A stretch of DNA of 64,000 nt, from NCBI GenBank assembly GCA_029449245.1, contig JANATF010000003.1, forward strand, positions 248,001 to 312,000. Reading direction: 5' to 3'. The notes beneath the pieces are model-generated. The model ran no database searches. It worked only from the letters and a program-made list of their open reading frames with translations, and was not told the DNA's origin. How positions within the stretch are numbered: the stretch's first letter is position 1; each line of letters begins with the position of its first letter. Made by a program: the position numbers and the translations under genes. Below are positions 1 to 10,509 of this stretch, in pieces. This DNA comes from Mortierella alpina (Eukaryota > Mortierellomycota > Mortierellomycetes > Mortierellales > Mortierellaceae).

Positions 1-2641
1 GTGTGGCACTCTGGGCATGTCATTTTGTTGCATCCTAGAGCATAGCGGATCACAACACAAACACGCGTTAGATTGGCCTAGTGGTATAGTTTGATACTCC
101 CGCTATCTTTTCCCAACTGCCCCTGCAACGCACCTTCCGTCTTGAAAAACCTTGATTTGCACTTTGGACACTCGCGAATTAGGGCCTGTGACATCTGCTC
201 TTCGACCCTATGTTGAGCTGAAAGCACACTGTTCTTCTCCTGCTCCTTGCGATGCTCTGTACCACAAAAGGTTAGAAAGTTAGTGCAAGGCGAGGGTAGT
301 AGTCTGCCGTATGACAGTTTATGGCTTGCAAGAACGACATACCTTCACAGGACAACGGAATATGAGTCAGTTGTTTGCAGAGGCGGCAAGAGATTTTGCG
401 GCACCTCCGTGCCTGACATCGAAACTCCTTATCATTCTCATTCTCCATGACAGCAGCATAGGGACAAAACGGGCACTCGACGAGGGAGTCCAGCCCTGCC
501 TTTAAAAGGAGAGACAAACATTAAACATTTGTGAGGAACGGCGCTCTTCTTTACGCAAATAGCGCTGTTCATATCGAGAAGTTATTCAAACTCACCATTT
601 TCAGCTCTTGCTGTTGCCGCGCTCTCAAGAGACCTTTAAAGACTGCAGAGGGCAGGAATTTGATGGCTTCAGAGTCGGCAAAGGCGGACTTGCATCCTGC
701 TGACATGCATTTCAAAACAGTCCTCTGGTATCCGATCTCGACTTCGGCGCCTCGTCTGGAGCACTCCATACAAAAGAGATGACCATCCTCACACTGAGCT
801 ACACGATTCGGTGCCGCCTCGTCAAAGCAGCAACCGCTACGATAAAATGGCAAATTGAGCTTCCTTGATTAGAGGGCTACAGTGGCGGGTTCTGCATCAC
901 AGGCGACTCAATCAGCCATCTCCTTACCACTCAATCAGCTCATTGCGCTCTTTGTAGTACGCAGTGTTCATCTCTTCTTTTTCAAGCGCCTCGATCTCGG
1001 CCATTTCCTTGACTAAAACAATTCATGGACGAAAACATGGGGTCACGATTAAAGACGTGGTGTGAGATGTTGTCAGTCGGTTGATGGACACAACGCAACA
1101 GAACATTGCATTTACCAGTTCTAGCCTTGAGCCAATCCAACTCTGCCTGAAATTCGGGGTCCAGTATTTGCTTTCCTCGCCTCGATTTCTCTTTCCGGGG
1201 TGTCTGAAGCTCCACCATAAGCACCTCGGCAGATGCCTCTGTCCTTCGACTAGGAGCTGTCTCGAGATCTGCCCAAAGATTTGTGATGTAATCAAAGGTC
1301 GGGAGGTAATGGTTCTTATGCTTCCGCATGCAGTTTTTGATGGTCCCGGAAGAAATCTTTGGAAAGTCCTGGTATAGTTGATTGAGACTGAAAGGAGCAT
1401 GAATCATCAGCACATAGAAATATGACATCTGATGGCGAACTGTAAGCAGCATGATCATTATTTCCTTACCAGCAAGCCTCATACGCTCCCATCATTCTGA
1501 ACGAGCAGTCCATGAAGTCCCGATGCGGCCGCGTTTGATTCTGGTTCTGAGTCTGGATCTGGCATATATTGTAGGTTTGAGTGTTGGAAGACGAGCCACC
1601 GGCATCTGCCTCGTCCTCAGAGTTTGATGCATCCTCATCGCTCTCATCGGCCCCTTGCCCACGGTGTCCGTTACCCACGTCATCGATGGACCGTTTCCGC
1701 TTCGCCCTTCGTGGGTAGGCGTCCTTCATGTTTGTGATGACTTGTATGCACGCATCCGCCAGCTCCTCCATAGAAGATAGCATGGGTATAGTCCTTCGCA
1801 TGAGATCCTCGAGGAAATCAACCGAAATGTCCTTGAACATGTCCTGAGCAAGGGTGATGAAATTGCTACAGAGAAGCCTTCTACGCTGCTCTAGCTCGGC
1901 TGCCTCGGCTGCCTGCCTCAGTCGCTCTTCCAGCTCCAATCTGCGCTGTTCCTCGATTAATCTCTGCTGCTCAGCGTGGAAGTCCTCGAAACTAGGGCAA
2001 GCCGCCACAAAGTTTACGCCTTTGTTTACGCCCTCGTTTGTCCCACTGTTTTCTGGTAAGACCGCGTCGCGTACGGCTACTGAAGAAGATGAAGGATGTA
2101 TACGCGGGCAGGCTGAGGTAGAGGGGAAGTCAAACGACATATCCTGCGCATCATCACCTTCATCGCGTACGAGTGCTAAGGAAGGTGGAGGATAAATCCT
2201 TGGGCCAGCCGGGGTATAGGGCAGGTCAAACGACATATCCTGCGCACCAGCGCCTCCATCGCGTACGGCTACTGAATAAGAGGGAGGGTATATTCTTGAG
2301 CCAGCTGAGGTAGAGGTGATTTCGAACGACATATCCTGCGCACCATCACCTTCATCGGAAGAGTCGGTAGTGAGGTCGAAGATGAGAGCAGGCTTGTGCC
2401 CAGAGCTTTTTCCTGATTCAGAACGTGTGAGGTCAATTGTGGCCAGCTTTCTTTCTCTTATACTGGCGCTCTGGTAAACGTTATTGCTGTTGCTGCTGTT
2501 GCTGCTGTTGGTCGCTGTGCACTCTTGAGGACCTGCCAGCAGTGTGTCTACGGCCTGTTCTAGGACGCCATTAGCCCGAGCCAGATGACCCTGGAGCTCG
2601 GCCGCGGAATGCAGAGGGAATAGCGCGAGCAGTTGATCCAT
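1..2641 (-). CDS. RNF216/TRIAD3-like RBR E3 ubiquitin ligase (partial, 3' end outside window)
   Basis: RBR (RING-IBR-RING) ligase that would pass ubiquitin from an E2 through a catalytic Cys in RING2. Exons in transcription order: 2641-1470, 1387-1116, 1012-928, 838-596, 499-343, 256-134, 34-<1 (about 695 codons in the window). Residues 1-37 look like a CUE/UBA ubiquitin-binding domain (LFP motif, regular Leu spacing). Two SUMO-interaction-like cores follow near residues 67-95 (IDLT; IFDLT before DSSDEGD). Next come three 32-residue tandem repeats (101-192), a long Glu/Gln/Leu-rich helix (LEERLRQAAEAAELEQRRR) and an acidic Ser stretch. The C-terminal third carries RING1 (ECGCCF, CEDGHLFCMEC), the IBR (VECPFC, FRCQ, CRKISCRLC) and the start of RING2 (RECPKCKSRFFKTEG, CNKMTCPEC). 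The order and the short RING1 match RNF216 rather than Parkin or ARIH. The catalytic Cys lies beyond the edge. Confidence 0.88.
2066..2341 (-). repeat. 96-bp in-frame tandem repeat, about 2.9 copies
   Basis: Inside exon 1 of the RNF216-like gene. Each unit encodes 32 residues beginning AQDMSF, followed by a Pro/Ser/Tyr-rich part and ending in (A/L)VRD. Copies sit at residues 101-132, 133-164 and 165-192. The copies differ at several residues, so the repeat is old or under relaxed constraint. Confidence 0.9.
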
Positions 2642-3527
2642 TGTGTCGCTTTGACGACCATGCGGCTATTGTGGGTGTTTTTCTCCTGATGGTCTAATGA
2701 ACGTGCGGACTCGGGCGGGTGGACGGGGTCAATGGCGAAGCGGGCATGGCAGAAGGAACTCGCAATTACAAAATGGTGGCGCACATGAAATTTGCGGTGG
2801 AAGATATGGGATCCCAACACACACGCGGTCTCTTCACCCTCGCTTCTCATCCTCGCTTGTCAATCTCGTGCCCATGCCGCCCTCTCCGCCTCTACTCATA
2901 GCCGCCTTTCAGAGCATCGAGGACCGAGCCATGCACTTGCAGGTCGATGGTTGATACACCCGTGAATCATGCTGTTGTAGGCGGAACTTCATCCAGCGCT
3001 GAAGAGCGGTACGGACGCTCAACGCCCCTCGGTTAAGCAATGACTGGATCCTCGCTGGATCTCAGCTGGCTCCAGCTGTTGTTCCTCTGGATGAAGGCTG
3101 CAGGTAAGCGGTTTCTGAATGACCGACATTGGGTGAGCCGCTTGAAGTGGTGCCACCCGGCAAGCCACTTGCTGAATAAGGGCTGGATTGCTGAATAAGG
3201 TGGATAAGGTGGATACAAGAATCCGGCCAGCCGACCAGTCAAAAGCGTTCAAAGGAACGTCGATCCGCTTTGAGAGCAGGACGGTATTAAAAATGTGCCT
3301 GAACCTCCAGAGTTGCTGACAGAAACCTGTTTGGTCCTATAACGAGCAGCTTCTCGCACACACTTCTCGCACACATAAATACTCTTCTCCAGCACCCGCT
3401 TTTTCTCGTCTTCTTCAAACAACACTTGACTTCCTCCTCTGCATCAGTATCAGCATAAGCCTCTGCATCAGCATCAGCATCTCTCGCACCGCACCCATTT
3501 CAAACACACAACCACCTCTCACCCACC
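2642..3527. promoter_or_regulatory. Divergent promoter region, RNF216-like / LUD protein
   Basis: 886 bp between two divergent start codons with no credible ORF. A TATA-like ACATAAATA lies near 3373-3381, about 150 bp before the LUD start. It is followed by a CT-rich leader and CAGCAT/CAGTAT hexamer repeats near 3445-3482. Short repeats of GCTGAATAAGG/GGTGGATAAGG occur at 3170-3215. Assignment as promoter is by position. Confidence 0.5.
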
Positions 3528-4485
3528 ATGTCTTCCCGCCCCGAGAGCACCTTTGCCAACACCACCCTTGAGGCTCTCATTGAGTCCGATGGTCAGATCA
3601 ACCACCTCAAGGACAGCGCCTACTCCAAGCGCGCCAGCGAGGAGAGCTTTGCCCGTGCCAAGGCCAGCCTCGAGTCCAATGGCTTCAAGGTCAATGTCGC
3701 CGAGAACAAGGACGAGGCCTTTGAGAAGCTGAAGACCCTCATCCCTGCTGTAAGTGATGCATGCTACATCTGTAGCCTCTGTTTACTCCCGCAGATCCCT
3801 CGCCTGTCGTATACTCACTCACTCCCCGTCTTCTCTTTTCTCACAACCTTAGGGCGTCAGCTTGAACGTGGCTCACTCCACCACCCTTGAGGAGGTATGA
3901 CAATCGATGCTCTGCAAGATTATAGTCTGATTTCCCTTCGGGCCAAACATTACCCGCCTTTCGAAGATCCAACACACAGACCAAGTCGTCTATGCGCCAC
4001 ATTTCTCACACGCACACAACTTCTTCACTCTTGCTCTCTAGATTGGATTTATCAACTACCTTATGGGCGAGACCCCTTACAACAATGTGCGCTCCACCAT
4101 TCTGGCCGAGAAGGACCTCGGCAAGCAGGCTGAGCTCCGCCGCACCATCGGTACCACCGTCGACTATTTCCTGACGTCCATGGCCTCCGTGACCGAGTCT
4201 GGAGAGATGGCTCACGGTGACTTTTCTGGTTCCAAGGTCGGAGGTGTTGCATTTGGTGCCAAGAACGTCATTGTTGTCGTTGGATCCAACAAGATCGTCA
4301 AGGACGAGGCCGAAGCCCTCAAGAGAATGCACGATTACTGTGTCCCCGCCTCCAGCGCCTTCACCAGAGAGGTCTTCAAGGCCCCCGCCACCAACTTGAA
4401 CCATTACGAGGTCATCCGTAAGGCTAACCCTTTCAACCCTAACCGTATCCAGGTTCTTTTCATCAAGGAGAGCCTCGGCTTCTAA
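3528..4485 (+). CDS. LUD-domain (DUF162/LutC-YkgG-like) protein
   Basis: Exons 3528-3749, 3853-3894, 4042-4485 encode 235 residues. The protein reads as a single LUD domain: a helical N-terminus (residues 1-75), a NVAHSTTLEE segment, then the TVDYFLTSMASVTESGEM core and the GGVAFGAKNVIVVVGSNKIVKD strand-turn region near the middle, with a conserved ending in IQVLFIKESLGF. Bacterial LUD proteins (LutB/LutC) take part in lactate oxidation with Fe-S partners. Stand-alone fungal members have no settled function, so none is assigned. The start is chosen from a good fungal context (CACCATGTC) and the CT-rich leader before it. A likely poly(A) signal AATAAA lies at 4564-4569. Heavy use of C-ending codons suggests high expression. 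Confidence 0.82.
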
Positions 4486-5413
4486 GTGCTCGCCTGAGAT
4501 CCCTCCTTCTGATATTCTCTTTCCGTGTAACATATACCACCATCATGAGCCAATGTGCCAAACAATAAACATCTGAAAAAAAAAACTAGACCGGCTCTTT
4601 TATATTCCAGCGAGTGTCGCTGCATTCTCGTCACCGTCTTCCTTGAGCATATCGACTGCACGCTGAACCACTGCCACGCCTCCATGATTCAATATTCATC
4701 CTCCACTACAACCTGAGTTTGCTGGTGCTGGAGACCTTGCTCCTCCAGGTGTTTTGTCCCTTCATTTCGTTGATGTTGCCGCCAGCCTCGATAGCCCTTT
4801 ACTGCGTTGGTGATTTTTCTGTTGAACAAGTTGTTGTCGAACTCGTTTGCCTGTACTCGGTACTACGCGAAGACGGACAATCGGCAGTGCGCTGTTAGGC
4901 TGCATGAATACTTGAGCCAATATGCAACCAAGGAAAAAAAAAAAAAAAAAACTGTTTGCTGCCACACATGCCACAAGGATTCTGTCTCCGAGCCGCTGTT
5001 TGAACTGCTCAACATTTCCTGTAGTCCATTGAATGAGGAATCAGGAGGTCAGCTTTGCATGGGAGCGCAACTTCCTCTGGCGAATGCACAACTGCCAGCC
5101 GCGACTATTACCCTACAGGCCATGCAAAAGCACGAGGAGATGCAAGCCCTTATGAGTAGCGTCGTGTGTGCTCATACTGATGAGAGGCCGAAGAGCGCGC
5201 GAGCAAGCGAGTGGACAGACTGAGTGACAGACTGAGGGATAGGCTGAGGAAAAGAACGAGTGTTGTCAAAATTCCACTGGGCATTCTAAAAGTCAATTTT
5301 TTTGTGTCACCCTCAGGAACACGGCCAGATTCTCATCATCTGCTTCAAAATAAGAGCCCCAAAGACAAAGGCCCCAGAGCCCGGTTCCCAGTGGCAAAAA
5401 GGCAAAAGATAAG
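4486..5413. other. Intergenic, no gene recognised
   Basis: Holds the 3' UTR and AATAAA of the LUD gene, an A-run at about 4932-4950, and short ORFs without protein-like composition on either strand. The T-runs for the tRNA gene lie at its right end (minus strand). Confidence 0.6.
5397..5409 (-). terminator. RNA polymerase III T-run terminator of tRNA-Asp
   Basis: Immediately downstream of the tRNA 3' end the minus strand reads CTTATCTTTTGCCTTTTTGCC. This gives a T4 and then a T5 tract, the usual Pol III stop. Confidence 0.8.
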
Positions 5414-5485
5414 CTCCTTGGCGGGGAATTGAACCCCGGTCTTCCGCGTGACAGGCGGAGATACTAACCACTATACTACCAGGGA
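5414..5485 (-). tRNA. tRNA-Asp (anticodon GTC)
   Basis: 72 nt on the minus strand. The acceptor ends TCCCTGG/CCAAGGAG pair. The D-arm matches the internal A box (TAGTATAGTGGTTAGTA), the anticodon loop is CTGTCAC with GTC, and the T-arm matches the B box (GGGGTTCAATTCCCC). There is no intron. CCA is not encoded, as expected for a eukaryotic nuclear tRNA. Pol III T-runs follow. The tRNA lies 164 bp downstream of the viral polymerase ORF, on the same strand. Confidence 0.97.
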
Positions 5486-5649
5486 TAGAAAGCTTAATTG
5501 AAAGCTTAGCTCCCACGGGGCCCAGCATCTTGGGAGCCATCAGCACACCCCTTAAGCCATAGGCCCCAGGCGCCGAATACCATGGAAAAAAAAACGACGG
5601 TCGCCGCCCGTTTATTTGGTATCCAGGCAAAATGAACCACGAAGGACGA

Positions 5650-7664
5650 TCATTCTTCGCTTTCTCGCGGAGCGCAGACAATACGGTACCATTCGTCAAT
5701 CGAGATCCGATCCGGCGACGGTGGTTTCAAGCCCAGTCCCCAGTAGTCCTTGGTGACCATTCGGATCATGCTCGGAGGCCACGCGTCTGGACGTACAAAG
5801 GGCACCAGCTCTAGAAAGTCCATATACTTTTCTAGCCAAAGCTGGGTATCCTTGTTCCCGGCCGCGTTCAGGTAGATACCTAAAGCTCGCAGCCATGAAT
5901 GTTCCCTCGAGTATTCGCCATGCTTGGGGAAGAGCAGTGAGAGGTAACTCTCCCGAAAGGGGCGGTATGGAACCACGATCTTGGGTGCAAATGGACCATC
6001 GCCCCATCGCTGGTGTCGGAAATACATTCCCAAAAACTGGATGCCCTTGAAAGGCGTCGTGTCCGGCAAACTGTCGTCCATGATCTGCTGCGTCGAAAAA
6101 GACTTTTTCCCATACCAGTCGATATTGAAGCAGTCCTGCACAACCTCAGCGAGGATCTCCTTCGTCATGAACATCCAGGTATGCTCCAGCGCAAGGACCA
6201 TGTCGTCGCCCAACACCTCAAGTTCGCACTCGGTCAGGACCTTCTCAATTCCAATCGGGCCCATCCGTTCCTCGGCCCTGAAGATCAAGGCCGTGTAACC
6301 CAAGAGCATGGTAATAATGCTCTGGACTAGCGTGTTGAAACAGTTTCCACTGGTCGTGCCCACATGTTTCTGCAGCCGGATGCCATCGTCGCGACAAATC
6401 ACGACCTCGACCAAACTGTCGTACACAAACGACCAGAGCGTGTCATATCTCGGATCCATACCGCCTTCGAACTGTTGCCTAAGAATTAGCAGGACCTCCC
6501 GCACCAGCCATCCATCGATCGCAGCGTCAAATTTCTTGGCATCGAAGCAATGGTAAAGCGCATGGCCCGCCATCTTGTTGACAAACTTCTCTGCACCGCC
6601 GTGATACCAGCTCTGTCCAATGTAGATTGGCCATTGGTCGTCCAGGTACGCTTTTGTCAACGGCTGCTCAAGTGCGCCCAAAATCAACAGATCCCGGTGA
6701 CTCAACATGAGAATGAGCCGCCCCATGGAGATATCGGTGCCATCCGTCTGCACTCTACCATGCTGAGTCGGATCACGCTCGATCAGCTTGCCCTTTCCAC
6801 CCAACCGAGCATCATGGGGTCGCACCGGCTGTCCATCCAAAAGCCTATCCCAAGCATTCTGGGCATCAGGAAGCGCGACGGGGTGAGCATCGGCGCGTTT
6901 CTTGTATCCGTTACGCGCGTAGTCTAGTCCAGCAAACTTGCTTCCATCGTATCGAACGCCGGCGAGTGTTTCCCTTGTTGGCATGGGAAGCATGTCAGGC
7001 AGTTTCATCAACGCCGAGACATGGGCGACGGCGCGTCGAAAAGCGCTGTTGTACTTCGGAGGCATTGCCCTGGGTAAACGGTTGAACAGCCGGAGATGGT
7101 TCATCTGGATAGGTGAGCACGGTTTGGCGTACTCGAACCTGGAAATGTCCATGCTTGATGGAAGTGGGGGCGGATGCAGCTTGCTAAAGGCGACAATGAA
7201 TCCATCCTGATCGACATAGTCAATCATTTTGTCTAATGGTTTGTAATACTTTTTGTTCTCCAGGAACGTGAAGTACCGCAGTTCGCACATGAGCTCGTCG
7301 CGCTCACGAGCCAATTCGTGTTTGTTGAACATCGGTGGAGTGCGGTGGAATCCAGAGTGGCCTCTAAAGATGGGTGCACCGCCAAGATCCATTCGCGACA
7401 GAACTTCCTCTAGGCTGTCTAGTTTAGCCCGCATTCCGTCTTCGAATTCTTGACGGGTGTTCATAACGGTCCTCCTGTCCACTGGATTTGCGTACCGAGA
7501 GGAGGAGTCACTGCTAGATGGCGACCCATTGCTGCGAAGGGAGCTATTGCTGAAGCTAACGTTCGAGTGGGAGAGGGAGGTCACGAAGGCAGAGAACGAG
7601 CTTTGGGTGTTACTGTATCGGGGTTGAGCAGAGAAGCTGTTGTTGGAGGGTGAGCCGATGCTGC

Positions 7665-7697
<33 letters not shown>

Positions 7698-7833
7698 CGC
7701 GTGGAAAGCTGCGAGAATTAGGTAAGAACGACCTCTGCGCGAGATGTGGCTCAAGTTCCTCGGTGTAGTGGCTTGTTGCGATGGCAGCGAGAAGACGGGT
7801 ATCAGACGTACTGCCTCTCAGGTCGACAGCCAT
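5650..7833 (-). CDS. Endogenous RNA-virus RdRp (partitivirus/picobirnavirus-like), intact ORF
   Basis: Single uninterrupted 727-codon ORF, the only long gene here without introns. It encodes an RNA-dependent RNA polymerase core, which in dsRNA viruses copies the genome inside the capsid. Visible motifs: a motif F-like basic stretch with GRLILMLSHRD (about 371-381); motif A DAKKFD with both Asp (D431, D436); motif B SGNCFNT (about 495-501); motif C GDD (542-544); motif E-like FLGMYF (about 600-605). This order fits Durnavirales (partiti-/picobirnavirus) polymerases. Length is near the upper end of partitivirus RdRps because residues 1-150 are a Ser/Asn-rich low-complexity extension resembling host proteins. 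No capsid gene or other viral ORF is adjacent. As it lies in nuclear DNA beside a tRNA and has no LTRs, it reads as a non-retroviral integrated RNA virus sequence. An intact frame implies recent capture or host use. Exact family is uncertain. Confidence 0.85.
7659..7695 (-). repeat. GCTGTT/GCTGCT microsatellite coding Asn-Ser repeat in the RdRp ORF
   Basis: Plus strand reads GCTGCTGCTGCTGTTGCTGTT and onward. On the coding strand this gives an alternating Asn/Ser tract near residues 46-58. A similar Asn/Ser tract from the same hexamer occurs in the RNF216-like gene near 2480-2515. Confidence 0.85.
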
Positions 7834-8330
7834 AGTTAATTGTGTATACTGTGGTTTCCTGAGCTATGCTGGTCCTTGGTAAGCTTTGTTGAAGAGTGGG
7901 GACAAGAGAATGGAGTGTAAAGAGTAGAGGAAAGAAGGAGATACAAGCCAAGATGATGCTGAACACGAGCAAAAAGCAAAAGCGGGAGCGTTCCCGCTTT
8001 ACCGAACCGACATGCAGTGAAAAAGGGAGACACAGAGACTACTGACTCAACACAGAAAATCCTGCGGGATGGGTGAGGGTGGAACAGGTGGGACGACAAG
8101 CAAAAGTCATGTAAAAAGGCGAAAGGAAAGGCGAAGGAAAGCCATTGCCATGCATCCTGATCATGCTAACTATGCGCAACTGATCACAAAAAAGCCTAGT
8201 GCGCCGCACGGTGTTCCTTGGCACATGTGCATGGTAGTGGATTGCTACTCGCCTTCAAACTCAAATGGTAGCGCAATCAGCCTGCTTACCCCTCGCGTCA
8301 CAAATTCTTTTTCTTTAATCGTGTTCTGTC
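7834..8330. other. Intergenic between RNF126-like 3' end and RdRp start
   Basis: 497 bp with no credible ORF. It must hold the 3' UTR of the RNF126-like gene and any promoter that serves the viral ORF. I see no viral terminal sequence or LTR in it. Confidence 0.5.
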
Positions 8331-9918
8331 TTAGTCCAGGTCGTCACTGGGTGGGGTAGACGCCCTGTTGTCGGACGACGATTCTCTGTGCGCCGTGGAT
8401 GTCGCTGTCCTTTCCTCTGGCCGGTCCTCTGCAGGGGTGGTTTCAGACACCAGCGAGAAACGGCATGTGGGGCAGCTTCCGTTCGTTTTGAGCCACGGTT
8501 TGATGCAGTCGTCGTGGAAAATGTGGTTGCACCCCAGCTTCAAACAAGTGTCCTCCTTAGTGAACTCGTCCTTGCACACACTACATTCCCATTTTGCATC
8601 TGTAGTGGGCAAGACAAGTCAACGGTCAGCAGTGCAGAGCAGGGAAGAAGTATAGACGTTGCTTGCAAGTCCACGTGGTAGGGAAGCTTACCTAGTTCCT
8701 CCGCTGTGAGTTTGTGTACAGGTATGCTGTTGATCACCTCGTCCGATGCACCTACAGGCCCACTCTGGCGACTAAAAATGACAAAAAGTTCGTAGTCATA
8801 TCGTCAATGAGGCGCTCAGAGGGTGACTGGGCATTATGAAGGTAGTGAAGTGCAGTCAAGGTACCTTTGAAGCTCCATCATTTGAGTAATCACGTCGTCA
8901 AGACCTCCTTGGCCAAATACATAGTCTCCTGGGTTCCCGACCATGTTGAAAAGTCTGCCGAGTCCACCCAAGGGGTTCGGCGGGCCACCTTGAGCGCCGC
9001 CATACTGAAGATCAAATCCGATGCTCTCTAAAAGACTGTTTCGCGAGAAGATGTACAAGGGACGAGTTGAGCCAACGTAGTACAGTCATTCTGTGTTCGC
9101 GAAAGTATACTTTTTCTGACGCCTTACGTTGCAAGAGACACTGACGGATCTCGAGGCGGACGACGTTCTTCATCCTGCATAGCATCAGTCATCTCGACGT
9201 CCTCATCGATTACGCCAGTAGTGCCATCGGTGTCTGCCTGCGTATTTGCTGTCCCTGTCCCTGTCCCTGTCCGAGAGGGCATCATTCCTGGGTTAAAGAT
9301 AAACGGGAGTGCACCGGGGAACTCTGCAGGCGGCTGCTGCCCCTGCCCCTGCCCTTGTCCTAGTCCTAGTCCTAGTCCCTGCTGCTGCTGCTGCTGAGTT
9401 CTTGGGGCGCCTGAAAGAGCTTGAAACAGATGAAAGAGGTCTTCCAGACTAAGGGTCTCTCTGACCTCATCTCCTTCCTCGCCCCCATGCTCGTGCTCCT
9501 GAGCACTTTCTGCAAACGCACGCGGGTCGTTTTCCTCCTCGATCTACGTATATCCCGTCAGAGCAAAAGAATGTTATTAGGCCCTTGCTTACGTTTTTCT
9601 TCCTCCATTGTAGTCATTTTTGGACGGTGATCAGTTATCCTCGGTACCTTTTCCACGAATTCGCTTTGACAGGTTGGGCACATGGGATCCGGCACCATCA
9701 TTGGCGTGATCTCTGCTGCACACTACGCATGAACAGGGGATTTCCAAGACAATGGAGAATGTAGAGCTTGTTAACGGACGCGAATAATTCGACTTTTCGT
9801 TATGCTTGACGAGGGCGCATGAAGAAGGGAGTTTTTCTATTCTTGCCTGATGACACCAGTATTCATGACGTGCACTAGGTCTGGTGGACGTGGCCGTAGT
9901 GTCTGTCGAAGAGTCCAT
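8331..9918 (-). CDS. RNF126/RNF115-like RING-H2 E3 ubiquitin ligase
   Basis: Exons in order: 9918-9847, 9722-9648, 9543-9128, 9035-8865, 8771-8692, 8599-8331, giving 360 residues. An N-terminal zinc finger (CHQC at 22-25 and CPTC at 39-42) is the ubiquitin/BAG6-binding finger of this family. It is followed by FVEKIEEENDPRAF. The middle has Gln runs and Gly-Gln/Gly-Leu dipeptide repeats, then GFDLQYGGAQG. The C-terminal RING-H2 has C277, C280, C295, H297, H300, C303, C314 and C317. RNF126/RNF115 relatives act in cytosolic quality control with an E2 of the UBC4/5 type; that role is inferred from family. The first intron appears to be GC-AG. The second donor (GTACCG) was chosen because only it keeps the frame and restores the family-like junction; a stronger GTAAGC 55 nt downstream breaks it. 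Confidence 0.88.
9723..9846 (-). other. Probable GC-AG intron
   Basis: On the minus strand the boundary is CATCAG|GCAAGA ... GCGTAG|TGTGCAG. This is the only junction that joins CHQ to CAAEITP and completes the two CxxC pairs of the N-terminal finger. The donor after the GC matches the strong consensus (AG|GCAAG) typical of GC-AG introns. Confidence 0.75.
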
Positions 9919-10509
9919 TGTGTACGAGAAGGAGGGCGTTGGTCTCTGACTGCCAGCTGTTCCTGAGAGTGTATTTTAATTGATCTTGACGCACTCTTCT
10001 GGTCTGCTGAATGAGAGCAGGTGCGTTTCGGAGGTGTGCACAGCAGAGGGCAGACCCGAGAAGATGAGGGCGAGAGGAAGAGAGGGAGAGGGAGAGGGAG
10101 AAGGGTAGGGGTGGGATGACAGGGGAAGAGGAGAGAAATGGGATGCACGCAGCATGTGAGGACCGTTTTTTTTTATTGTCTTGTTCCCTGTCGAGCACGC
10201 TACAGCGGGTGTACAAAAGCACCCAGGGAGCGATCGCCGGACGAAACTCCTTGCACGGTTCCCGGTCGCCGCCCCCGCACGGCCTGCGTGCACTTGTCCT
10301 TGACACCCACCACGCTGTTAGGGAGAGCGAGCGCCAGCTGTCGCCGACACACAGAGCACTTCAGAGCCAGCATCCGGCCGGTCTCTGGATCGACCGCTGT
10401 TGTTCTGCAGGGCTCCAAACCTTATGTCGTTTGCACGTCGACGTTCTTCGCTCGATGCAATTCTCACATTCTTCCATTCAATCTTCCTCCTCCCTTCCTC
10501 CAGGTACAC
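9919..10509. promoter_or_regulatory. Divergent promoter region, RNF126-like / ferroportin-like
   Basis: 591 bp between divergent starts. It includes a GAGAGG-rich tract at 10070-10105 (CT-rich leader on the RNF126 side) and a CCTCCTCCCTTCCTCC leader just before the ferroportin start. Open frames here are low-complexity and are not called. Confidence 0.45.

Noticed and set aside
66-110. tRNA D-arm-like string (TGGCCTAGTGGTATAGTTTGATAC)
   Set aside because: No matching T-arm, anticodon stem or acceptor stem; it lies in the last visible intron of the RNF216-like gene (35-133).
5313-5699. 128-codon minus-strand ORF
   Set aside because: It reads straight through tRNA-Asp and overlaps the end of the RdRp ORF; its Pro/Ser/Gly translation has no protein features.
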